This document shows positions 1 to 6,344 of a stretch of DNA of 10,358 nt, piece by piece. Where the stretch lies: positions 1 through 10,358 of the forward strand of contig JADZFI010000254.1 of the NCBI GenBank assembly GCA_020850025.1, given 5' to 3'. Source of the DNA: Saprospiraceae bacterium (GTDB taxonomy: Bacteria; Bacteroidota; Bacteroidia; Chitinophagales; Saprospiraceae). Numbering within the stretch: position 1 is the first letter of the stretch; each line of letters starts with the position of its first letter. The notes under the pieces were generated by a model. It searched no databases. It worked only from the letters and a program-made list of their open reading frames with translations, and was not told the DNA's origin. The position numbers were made by a program, and so were the translations under genes.

Positions 1-1294
1 CTTTCACGCCGCGGTTGGTGATCATGGTCAGTTCCAGGTTGCCCTCCCGGAAGTGGTTCAGTTTTTCCCCAAGCTTGTTGGCGTCTTTGTCCGCATGGTG
101 CAGGAACACATCTACCCCGATCAGCTCCTTTTTGGCTGCAGGACGTTCTTTCAGCTTGATATGGATGCGCTCTGTCTTGTTGCCTGCCACTACCGGCTTC
201 AGGAATCGCGGCGTTTGGCCAAGGCGTGCAATCACTGCGTCGGCAAATGCCTGGGTGCCTACGCGCTGGGTGCTGTTGTTTTCGTTGAAAATATCGGTTG
301 TGTGGATGCCCTCTTCAATGGTGCGTAACCAGGCGTTCTGAATTTTAGCAGCTACATCGCTCTGTCCTATGTGCGTCAGCATCTGCAAGGCCCCCAGCAG
401 CAGTCCGGACGGGTTGGCCTTGTCCTGACCCGCAATGTCGGGCGCGGAGCCGTGAATGGCTTCAAAAAGTGCGAAATCGGATCCTATGTTGGCTGAACCG
501 GCCAGACCAACCGAACCGCTTACCTCGGCGGCAATGTCGGAAATGATATCGCCGTAAAGGTTCAGCGTTACAATCACATCAAACAACTCCGGGCGGTCGG
601 CCAGACGTGCTGCACCGATGTCAATGATCATGTGCTCCTGCTGGATTTCCGGGTATTCCTGCCCAATTTCCTTGAACATCTTGTGGAACATCCCGTCGGT
701 GTTCTTCATGATGTTGTCTTTGGTCATGCAGGTTACCTTTTTCCGTCCGTGCAGGCGAGCATACTCAAAGGCGTAGCGGATGATTTTCTCCGTGCCGGGG
801 CGCGACACCAGTTTCAGGCACTGCACCACCTCGTCGGTTTGGCGGTGTTCAATGCCCGCGTAGAGGTCTTCTTCATTTTCCCGAATGATCACCACATCCA
901 TGGCAGGGTGAGCGGTGGGTACAAAAGGGGAATACGTGGTGCATGGACGAACATTGGCAAACAAACCAAGCACCTTGCGCAAGGTCACATTCAGGCTTTT
1001 GTAGCCCGAACCCTGTGGGGTGGTGATCGGCGCTTTCAATAGCACCTTCGTTCTTTGCAGCGACTGCCAGGCATTTTCCGGAATACCGGAGGTATTACCG
1101 CTGAGGTACACTTTTTCACCTACCTCAATGGTTTCAATGTTCAGGCGGGCGCCTGCTGCTTCCAGAATCCGGAGCGTTGCCGACATAATTTCCGGACCAA
1201 TGCCGTCGCCGTGCGTCACGGTAATCGGAACGGCATGCAAGGAACCTGAGTTTTCACTTGCTTCACTGGTTGCTGGGCTAAGGGTGTGTGCCAT
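1..1294 (-). CDS. icd: Isocitrate dehydrogenase, large type (partial, C-terminus off the left edge)
   Basis: This enzyme oxidatively decarboxylates isocitrate to 2-oxoglutarate in the cytoplasm (TCA cycle). The minus strand reads open from ATG at 1294 to the window edge, giving 431 codons with no stop; the large IDH type (Thermus/Rickettsia-like, with an extra C-terminal domain) is somewhat longer, so only the tail is missing. Visible motifs: GDGIGPEI near residue 30; the substrate-binding stretch KSLNVTLRK near residue 100; ENEEDLYAGIEH; and the IDH/IMDH signature NLYGDIISD starting at N245, followed by a Gly-rich stretch. The cofactor loop reads HGSAPDIAGQDKANP from H281. D286, I287 and A293 sit where E. 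coli NADP-IDH has Lys, Tyr and Val, so NAD+ use is likely. A further domain follows after about residue 375. It is divergent from aconitase, the preceding TCA step. The family is certain; the cofactor is inferred. Confidence 0.93.
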   Translation of the reverse strand, partial: MAHTLSPATSEASENSGSLHAVPITVTHGDGIGPEIMSATLRILEAAGARLNIETIEVGEKVYLSGNTSGIPENAWQSLQRTKVLLKAPITTPQGSGYKSLNVTLRKVLGLFANVRPCTTYSPFVPTAHPAMDVVIIRENEEDLYAGIEHRQTDEVVQCLKLVSRPGTEKIIRYAFEYARLHGRKKVTCMTKDNIMKNTDGMFHKMFKEIGQEYPEIQQEHMIIDIGAARLADRPELFDVIVTLNLYGDIISDIAAEVSGSVGLAGSANIGSDFALFEAIHGSAPDIAGQDKANPSGLLLGALQMLTHIGQSDVAAKIQNAWLRTIEEGIHTTDIFNENNSTQRVGTQAFADAVIARLGQTPRFLKPVVAGNKTERIHIKLKERPAAKKELIGVDVFLHHADKDANKLGEKLNHFREGNLELTMITNRGVK

Positions 1295-1507
1295 AAAGAA
1301 TGAGTTTGTTAAATAATAGCAATACTATCTTAACGGGAAGTATAATCTTTAGTTTAAAAAAAGAGTAAAAAACTTTAGCTGTACAATTAAGACGACTTAT
1401 AAAAAGGAGTACTTAACGGCCTTTTTTGAAACTTTTTCCCCAAAATACCGTTCGATTGGGCAACGATTCCGCTACCTTTGCGCGCTTTTTGAAATAAAAT
1501 CATACCC
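1295..1507. promoter_or_regulatory. Divergent icd/acn intergenic region with acn -7 box
   Basis: This AT-rich 213-bp spacer separates two divergent TCA genes and must hold both promoters. On the plus strand TACCTTTG at 1473-1480 fits the Bacteroidota -7 consensus TAnnTTTG, and the acn ATG follows 27 bases after it. The -33 element is poor: TTG at 1456-1458 is only 14 bases upstream of the -7 box, against the usual 17-23. I found no equally good box for icd on the minus strand. There is no Shine-Dalgarno sequence before the acn start. Confidence 0.55.
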
Positions 1508-3787
1508 ATGGCCTCGACAATATTTGACTTAAAAATGCTGAAGGCGTTCTACGCCTCCTTCCCCGCCCGTGTTGACGCGGCAAAAGCCAAGCTTAAACGC
1601 CCGCTCACGCTTTCCGAAAAAATCCTGTTTGCCCACCTGCACCAGGACAACCCGATGGCGGACTACAAGCGCGGTTCCGACTATGTATTTTTTCAGGTAG
1701 ACCGCGTTGCCATGCAGGATGCTACGGCACAAATGGCGCTGCTTCAGTTCATGACTTGTGGTCGCAAAAAAGTGGCGGTGCCCAGCACCGTTCACTGCGA
1801 TCACCTTATCACTGCCGAAGTGGGCGCCGATAAGGACATGGCTGTTGCACTCGACAAGAACAAAGAGGTATTTGATTTCCTCAGCTCTGTTTCCCAAAAA
1901 TACGGTATTGGCTTCTGGAAGCCAGGCGCCGGTATCATTCACCAGATTGTACTGGAAAACTACGCTTTCCCGGGCGGTATGATGATCGGTACTGACTCCC
2001 ACACGGTAAACGCCGGTGGTTTGGGCATGGTAGCCATTGGCGTAGGCGGCGCAGATGCCGTGGATGCCATGAGCGGCATGGCCTGGGAATTGCAGATGCC
2101 AAAATTGATTGGCGTGAAACTCACCGGCAAACTGCGCGGCTGGGCTTCACCCAAAGACGTGATCCTGAAAGTGGCCGGCATCCTCACCGTTAAAGGCGGC
2201 ACGGGCGCTATTGTGGAATATTTCGGCCCGGGCGCACAAAGCATGAGCGCTACCGGTAAAGGCACCATTTGCAATATGGGTGCTGAAATTGGGGCTACCA
2301 CCTCTACTTTCGGATACGACAAGAGCATGGCGCGCTACCTAAAGGCTACCGGCCGCAGCAAAGTGGCCGCTATGTGCAATAAGATTGCTCCTTACCTCAC
2401 CGGCGACCAGGAGTGCTACGAAAACCCGGAGAAATACTTCGATCAGGTGATTGAAATTGATCTGAGCAAACTGGAGCCGCATATCAACGGTCCGTTCACG
2501 CCGGATCTCGCCTGGCCGCTGTCCAAATTTGCGGCTGCCGTAAAGAAAAACAAATACCCGGCAAAACTGGAAGTGGGCCTGATCGGTTCCTGCACCAACT
2601 CCAGCTATGAAGACCTCACCCGGGCAGCTTCCGTTGCCCGCCAGGCCCGCGATAAGGGCATTGAGGTAAAAGCCGAATTCACCATTACGCCGGGCTCTGA
2701 GCAAATTCGTTACACGGCCGAGCGCGATGGACTGCTCAAAGAGTTCGAACAGATCGGCGGAGTGGTGCTGGCCAATGCCTGCGGCCCCTGCATCGGTCAG
2801 TGGTCGCGCCACATGGACGACCTTAAGCGTCCGAACTCCATTATGACTTCCTTCAACCGCAACTTCACCTCCCGCAACGACGGCAACCCGAACACCCACG
2901 CTTTCGTGGCTTCTCCGGAAATCGTTACAGCCTTTGCCATTGCAGGTGATCTGACCTTCAACCCGAAGCGCGGAACCCTTACCAACAAAAAGGGTGAGCA
3001 GGTTAAACTGGATCCTCCAAAAGGTATCGAATTGCCCAAAGCAGGCTTTGCAGTGGAAGATGCCGGCTTCATTGCCCCGGCAAAATCAGGCGGCAAAGTA
3101 AAAGTGGCTGTGGCCAAAGACAGCCAGCGCCTGCAACTGCTCAAGCCATTCAAACCTGTTACAGCGGAAGAGGTAACCGATATGCGCGTGCTGATCAAAG
3201 TGAAAGGCAAGTGCACCACCGACCACATTTCCATGGCCGGCCCATGGCTGAAATACCGCGGTCACCTGGAAAACATCTCCAACAACTGTTACATCGGCGC
3301 TGAAAACTTCTTCAATGGCGAGCGCAACAAAGTGTTCAACATTGACAAAGGCCAATACATGGAAGTACCGGCTTCGGCTCGTCACTACCAGAAAAAAGGC
3401 ATCGGCACCATCATTTTCGGGGAAGAAAACCTCGGAGAAGGCTCCAGCCGCGAACACGCAGCCATGGAACCCCGCTACCTGGGCGTTAAAGCCGTAGTGG
3501 TAAAATCCTTCGCGCGTATCCACCAGACCAACCTGAAAAAACAGGGTATGCTGGCACTCACCTTCGCCAACCCGGCCGACTACGATAAAGTGCGCCAGGA
3601 CGACAAGGTGAGCATCCTCGGATTCGAGTCATTTGCCCCAGGCAAACCGCTCAAAATCCGCCTCGACCACGCCGACGGCAGCTCCGAAACCTTCGACGTA
3701 AACCACTCCTACAACGAACAGCAAATTGAGTGGGTACAGTCTGGAAGCGCCCTGAACAAGATCCGCAAGGAGTTTGGATTGAAATAA
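1508..3787 (+). CDS. acn: Aconitate hydratase (mitochondrial-type aconitase)
   Basis: This is the [4Fe-4S] enzyme that isomerises citrate to isocitrate via cis-aconitate in the cytoplasm. The 759-aa length fits mitochondrial-type aconitase. The cluster cysteines are visible: C362 in GSCTNSSYEDL, and C425 and C428 in NACGPCIGQW. The 63 and 3 residue spacing matches the cysteines of mitochondrial aconitase. Other family motifs are GTDSHTVNAGGLG near residue 160, and GEGSSREHAAMEPRYLG near residue 645 in the C-terminal swivel domain. The ATG at 1508 starts the family-typical N-terminus and lies 27 bases after a -7 box. The gene is divergent from isocitrate dehydrogenase, which takes its product, and a strong intrinsic terminator 85 bases downstream suggests it is transcribed alone. 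It appears intact. Confidence 0.97.
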   Translation: MASTIFDLKMLKAFYASFPARVDAAKAKLKRPLTLSEKILFAHLHQDNPMADYKRGSDYVFFQVDRVAMQDATAQMALLQFMTCGRKKVAVPSTVHCDHLITAEVGADKDMAVALDKNKEVFDFLSSVSQKYGIGFWKPGAGIIHQIVLENYAFPGGMMIGTDSHTVNAGGLGMVAIGVGGADAVDAMSGMAWELQMPKLIGVKLTGKLRGWASPKDVILKVAGILTVKGGTGAIVEYFGPGAQSMSATGKGTICNMGAEIGATTSTFGYDKSMARYLKATGRSKVAAMCNKIAPYLTGDQECYENPEKYFDQVIEIDLSKLEPHINGPFTPDLAWPLSKFAAAVKKNKYPAKLEVGLIGSCTNSSYEDLTRAASVARQARDKGIEVKAEFTITPGSEQIRYTAERDGLLKEFEQIGGVVLANACGPCIGQWSRHMDDLKRPNSIMTSFNRNFTSRNDGNPNTHAFVASPEIVTAFAIAGDLTFNPKRGTLTNKKGEQVKLDPPKGIELPKAGFAVEDAGFIAPAKSGGKVKVAVAKDSQRLQLLKPFKPVTAEEVTDMRVLIKVKGKCTTDHISMAGPWLKYRGHLENISNNCYIGAENFFNGERNKVFNIDKGQYMEVPASARHYQKKGIGTIIFGEENLGEGSSREHAAMEPRYLGVKAVVVKSFARIHQTNLKKQGMLALTFANPADYDKVRQDDKVSILGFESFAPGKPLKIRLDHADGSSETFDVNHSYNEQQIEWVQSGSALNKIRKEFGLK

Positions 3788-3807
3788 GGTTTGATGGGCG
3801 TTTGATT

Positions 3808-3840
3808 CATTGATGGTCATTGGGGGCATTGATGGTCATT
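3808..3840. repeat. 14-bp direct repeat downstream of acn
   Basis: CATTGATGGTCATT occurs at 3808-3821 and again at 3827-3840, a perfect 14-bp direct repeat with a 19-bp period. It lies between the acn stop and its terminator. It is probably a local slippage duplication; no function is visible. Confidence 0.8.
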
Positions 3841-3871
3841 TAAATGGCCCTTCGCATCTCGATAATTTTAC

Positions 3872-3908
3872 CGGCTGTCCGTTTTGTAAACGGGCAGCCG
3901 TTTTTTTT
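3872..3908 (+). terminator. Intrinsic terminator of acn
   Basis: Bases 3872-3884 pair with 3888-3900 to give a 13-bp stem with one G-U pair and a 3-nt loop. Eight T residues follow directly (3901-3908). This is a textbook Rho-independent terminator for acn. The first repeat core of the left array starts at the next base, 3909, and the last four T are shared with the array motif. Confidence 0.9.
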
Positions 3909-3982
3909 GCCGCGATGCGGCAAAGCGTCGGTAGCCACGATCGGAACCCCAAGCACGAAGCCCGCGCCGCATCGCGGCAAAA
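3905..3982. repeat. 17-bp perfect inverted repeat at the outer edge of the left array
   Basis: Bases 3905-3921 are the exact reverse complement of 3966-3982, separated by 44 bases. This arises because the first core of the left array (3909) carries GAT in its centre while all later cores carry ATC, so the outermost core is flipped. The equivalent structure closes the outer edge of the right array. Confidence 0.85.
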
Positions 3983-4333
3983 CATCGGTAGCCACAATCG
4001 CCCCCCAAGCACGAAGCCCGCGCCGCATCGCGGCAAAACATCGGTAGCCACAATCGCCCCCCAAACGCGAAGCCCGCGCCGCATCGCGGCAAAACCTCGG
4101 TAGCCACAATCGGGCCCCCAAACGCGCCCACCGCGCCGCATCGCGGAAAAACATCGGTAGCCACAATCGCCCCCCAAACGCGCCCACCGCGCCGCAACGC
4201 GGCAAAACATCGGTAGCCACAATCGGCCCCCCAAACGCGAAGCCCGCGCCGCATCGCGGCAAAACGTCGGTAGCCACAATCGGGCCCCCAAACGCGCCCA
4301 CCGCGCCGCATCGCGGCAAAACATCGGTAGCCC
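3909..4333 (-). repeat. Left tandem hairpin-repeat array, 56/57-bp period, 8 units
   Basis: Eight copies of a 13-bp palindromic core, GCCGC-nnn-GCGGC, start at 3909, 3966, 4022, 4078, 4135, 4191, 4248 and 4305. The spacing is 56 or 57 bp and the last unit is partial. The first core has loop GAT and the others ATC; 4191 and 4135 carry single changes. Every unit continues with AAAACATCGGTAGCC or a close variant, then a C-rich run of variable length and a linker ending in either GAAGCCCGC or GCCCACCGC. The two linker types are interspersed along the array, so it is a mosaic. Read on the minus strand, the unit matches the right-array unit. Period lengths not divisible by three and stop-free reading in several frames argue against coding. 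Confidence 0.92.
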
Positions 4334-4906
4334 TTGCATTTATACAATATAACCAGTAATTTGCATTAAATTCTCCAAACCAATGGCTAACACGTACACA
4401 CAAATCCACATTCAATTGGTGTTTGCGGTAAAACACCGGAAAGCGTTCATTCAAAAATCATGGCGCGACAAACTGCATGCCTACATCACCGGCATCATTC
4501 AAAAACATGATCATAAGGTTTTATGCATCAATTCTCAACCAGATCATATACATATTTTGATAGGCTTCAGGCCAACTCAAGCCCTTTCTGACCTTGTAGA
4601 AATTGTGAAAAGATCTTCTAATGTTTACATCAACTCAAACAAGCTTACACCTCAATATTTCGCCTGGCAGAAAGGATACGGAGCTTTTTCTTACAGCAAA
4701 TCACAAGTGGCTGCAGTGACGAAGTACATCATAAACCAGGATGAACACCATAAAAAGCGATTATTTAAGGATGAATATGTAGAAATACTGCGTAAATCTG
4801 AGATTGAATACGACGAATTATTCTTATTCGATTTTTGGGATTGACGTTGCCGATGTTTTGCCGGGATGCGGCATCGGGGGCTACCCATGTTTTGCCGCGA
4901 TGCGGC
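4305..4906. mobile_element. IS200/RAYT-like transposase unit bounded by 28-bp inverted repeats
   Basis: The last left-array unit (4305-4332) and a right-array segment (4879-4906) are reverse complements at 27 of 28 positions, differing at 4886. They enclose the transposase gene and about 50 bp of AT-rich DNA on its 5' side. This 602-bp block is the smallest symmetrical unit containing the transposase, so it may be the ancestral element from which the arrays grew. A second, less perfect copy of the right-hand motif lies just inside, at about 4850-4872. The true ends of the element and any target site cannot be decided from one copy. Confidence 0.6.
4383..4844 (+). CDS. tnpA: IS200/IS605-family Y1 transposase (TnpA / RAYT-like)
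   Basis: This is a 153-aa single-domain HUH-Y1 transposase of the type that cuts and joins single-stranded DNA at hairpins. The metal-binding HUH motif is visible as H55-I-H57 in PDHIHILIG. The likely catalytic tyrosine is Y115 in VTKYIINQ, with Q119 one helical turn on, as in IS608 TnpA. The N-terminus TYTQIHIQLVFAVKHRK and the segment WQKGYGAFSYSKSQ are typical of Bacteroidota members. Length is normal for the family and no frameshift or stop is seen, so it may be active. It is visibly more AT-rich than neighbouring genes, consistent with separate ancestry. It lies between two opposed hairpin-repeat arrays, an arrangement that recalls REP-associated tyrosine transposases (RAYTs). No TnpB-like partner is present. 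Whether it is an IS200-like mobile enzyme or a domesticated RAYT cannot be settled from sequence alone. Confidence 0.92.
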   Translation: MANTYTQIHIQLVFAVKHRKAFIQKSWRDKLHAYITGIIQKHDHKVLCINSQPDHIHILIGFRPTQALSDLVEIVKRSSNVYINSNKLTPQYFAWQKGYGAFSYSKSQVAAVTKYIINQDEHHKKRLFKDEYVEILRKSEIEYDELFLFDFWD

Positions 4907-5230
4907 ATCGGCTCCGCGCTTGGCGTTTCTACCAATGTTGGGCCGCGATGCGGCATCGGCTCCGCGCTTGGCGTTTCTACCGATGTTTTGCCGCGATGCG
5001 GCATCGGCTCCGCGCTTGGCGTTTCTACCAATGTTGGGCCGCGATGCGGCATCGGCTCCGTACTTGGCGTTTCTACCGATGTTGAGCCGCGATGCGGCAT
5101 GGGCTCCGCGCTTGGCGTTTCTACCGATGTTGAGCCGCGATGCGGCATGGGCTCCGTACTTGGCGTTTCTACCAATGTTGGGCCGCGATGCGGCATCGGG
5201 GCTACCGACGTTGGGCAGCCGCATCGCGGC
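4860..5230 (+). repeat. Right tandem hairpin-repeat array, 48-bp period, 9 cores
   Basis: Nine GCCGC-nnn-GCGGC cores start at 4860 (one mismatch), 4894, 4942, 4990, 5038, 5086, 5134, 5182 and 5218. The central six intervals are exactly 48 bp; the first is 34 and the last 36. The loop is GAT in the first eight and ATC in the last, so the outermost core is flipped. Between cores lie ATCGGCTCCGCGCTTGGCG and TTTCTACC plus a short variable foot. Feet come in linked subtypes: CAATGTTGG, CGATGTTTT and CGATGTTGA. In the 4990 unit an outer stem CCGAT/ATCGG (4980-4984 with 5003-5007) encloses the core stem, leaving a 5-nt bulge. The minus-strand left array is homologous but has a longer linker. Confidence 0.93.
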
Positions 5231-5236
5231 CCAACA
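5176..5236. repeat. 19-bp perfect inverted repeat closing the right array
   Basis: Bases 5176-5194 pair perfectly with 5218-5236, leaving a 23-nt loop. The stem contains the last two cores of the array, which face each other. It lies about 30 bp upstream of the gldB -7 box. As RNA it would be a very stable hairpin and could block read-through from the array into gldB, but no T-tract follows. Confidence 0.85.
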
Positions 5237-5265
5237 CACAACATGTTCATCAACGGTTCGTTTGC

Positions 5266-5273
5266 TACCTTTG
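5266..5273 (+). promoter_or_regulatory. Putative -7 box of gldB
   Basis: TACCTTTG matches the Bacteroidota -7 consensus TAnnTTTG, and the gldB ATG follows after 27 bases, the same spacing as at acn. No clear -33 TTG is present at 17-23 bases upstream; the nearest is TTC at 5246-5248. The box lies beyond the repeat array, which supports starting gldB at 5301 rather than inside the array. Confidence 0.55.
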
Positions 5274-5300
5274 CCCTCCAATTTTAACCTTTCATATAGC

Positions 5301-6335
5301 ATGACATTGAGCGGACTCATTCGTTTATTCCTTTCTGGAGCTGTTTTTCTTTCCATTTTTTCAGCTTGCTCCAACGATAACGACATTCCTCGCCCCGATA
5401 TCTCCGGGGTGAAAATAGACTTCAAACTGGACCGTTTTGAGCAGGATATTTTTGCACTCGACACCACGCGGTTGCAGGAGGGCATGCAGCAGTTGTTGGG
5501 TAAATACCCCACCATGATGCCGTTGTTTTGCAATGAGATCATACACGATCAATCCAACCCCAATGAAACCCCGCGCGAGGCGCTGGGCTCCTTTCTTTCC
5601 ACCTCACAGATCCGATTCCTGTACGATACTGTTCAGCAGGTGTATGGGAATCTCGACTGGCTGGAAAAGGACCTGACCCAGATGTTCCGGTATTACAAAT
5701 ACTATTTTCCGGAAAAACCTACGCCGCAGGTGGTAACCATGATCTCTGAATATGCCACCGACGCCTTTACTGCCGGCGACAGCCTGTGCGGGATTGGCCT
5801 GGATTTGTTTCTGGGAGAAGCCTACCCGGGCTACGATCCGGATGTTTTTCCCTATTTCTTGCGTCGGCAGTTTAATAAAGAATACATCCCGGTACGGCTG
5901 GCCAAGGCTGTGGCACAAAATTGCTCAGACGGCCCTTCCGGCCAGCGCTTGCTCGACATCATGCTCAGCAACGGTAAGGAATTATACCTTGTAGACTGCC
6001 TTCTTCCGGATGTTCCGGACAGCCTGAAAATGGGCTACACGCGCGCGCAAATGGAGGGCTGCTACGCCAACGAAGCCGAGGTTTGGGCGCGTTTGCTGAG
6101 CGAAAAGCTGCTTTACAGCACAGACTTCGACAAAATCCGGAAGCTGGTTACGCCCAGCCCCAATGCCCCGGTAGTATTCCAAGAGGCCCCGGGAGAGATC
6201 GGCAACTGGGTGGGCCTGCGCATCGTCAAAGCCTACATGAAGCGATACCCACAGACCACCATGCAGGAACTGTTCCGGATGACGGATTCTCAAAAATTCC
6301 TGGAAATGGCGAAGTACAAACCCAAACGGGATTGA
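5301..6335 (+). CDS. gldB: GldB-like gliding motility lipoprotein
   Basis: GldB is a cell-envelope lipoprotein needed for gliding in Flavobacterium johnsoniae; homologues also occur in non-gliding Bacteroidota, so motility is not proven here. The protein is 344 aa. Residues 1-22 form a lipoprotein signal peptide, with a charged N-end (R8), a hydrophobic core and FSAC at C23. The residues after the cysteine, SNDND, are acidic, as expected of surface-exported lipoproteins in this phylum. Family-like segments include the RFEQDIFALD region near residue 45, RYYKYYFPEKPTPQV near 130 and GIGLDLFLGEAYPGY from G164. No HExxH metal site is seen. The open frame continues upstream through the 48-bp repeats by chance; ATG 5301 is chosen for the signal peptide and the -7 box before it. 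It converges with dnaN, with 9 bp between stops. No gldC follows, unlike F. johnsoniae. Confidence 0.85.
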   Translation: MTLSGLIRLFLSGAVFLSIFSACSNDNDIPRPDISGVKIDFKLDRFEQDIFALDTTRLQEGMQQLLGKYPTMMPLFCNEIIHDQSNPNETPREALGSFLSTSQIRFLYDTVQQVYGNLDWLEKDLTQMFRYYKYYFPEKPTPQVVTMISEYATDAFTAGDSLCGIGLDLFLGEAYPGYDPDVFPYFLRRQFNKEYIPVRLAKAVAQNCSDGPSGQRLLDIMLSNGKELYLVDCLLPDVPDSLKMGYTRAQMEGCYANEAEVWARLLSEKLLYSTDFDKIRKLVTPSPNAPVVFQEAPGEIGNWVGLRIVKAYMKRYPQTTMQELFRMTDSQKFLEMAKYKPKRD

Positions 6336-6344
6336 TGTCCTGGC

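Noticed and set aside
632..1316. Plus-strand reading frames opposite isocitrate dehydrogenase
   Set aside because: The minus strand gives a continuous, motif-complete IDH. The plus frames match nothing recognisable.
3966..4304. G-quadruplex potential of the G6 runs on the minus strand of the left array
   Set aside because: There is one long G-run per 56 bp, so the loops would be far too long for an ordinary quadruplex.
3930..4333. GTAG in the left units as the RAYT guide tetranucleotide
   Set aside because: In known REPs the tetranucleotide lies directly 5' of the hairpin. Here GTAG follows the core by about 9 bases and is 40 bases before the next, so the assignment is not secure.
3840..4454. 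Cys- and Arg-rich repetitive reading frames in the left array, on both strands
   Set aside because: They arise from the stop-free tandem repeat read in several frames at once, and the mixed 56/57-bp period shifts the frame between units. No start or promoter signal supports them.
3909..5230. CRISPR array(s), because of the regular 48 and 56/57-bp periods with palindromic cores
   Set aside because: The sequence between cores is itself conserved from unit to unit, so there are no unique spacers, and no cas genes are present. These are ordinary tandem repeats.
4383..5236. Diversity-generating retroelement or retron
   Set aside because: No reverse transcriptase is present. The only enzyme is a 153-aa HUH-Y1 transposase, and the repeat variation is not adenine-specific.
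4691..5542. 283-aa minus-strand reading frame through the right array, overlapping tnpA and gldB
   Set aside because: It is antisense to two recognised genes and its middle is the 16-residue echo of the 48-bp repeat.
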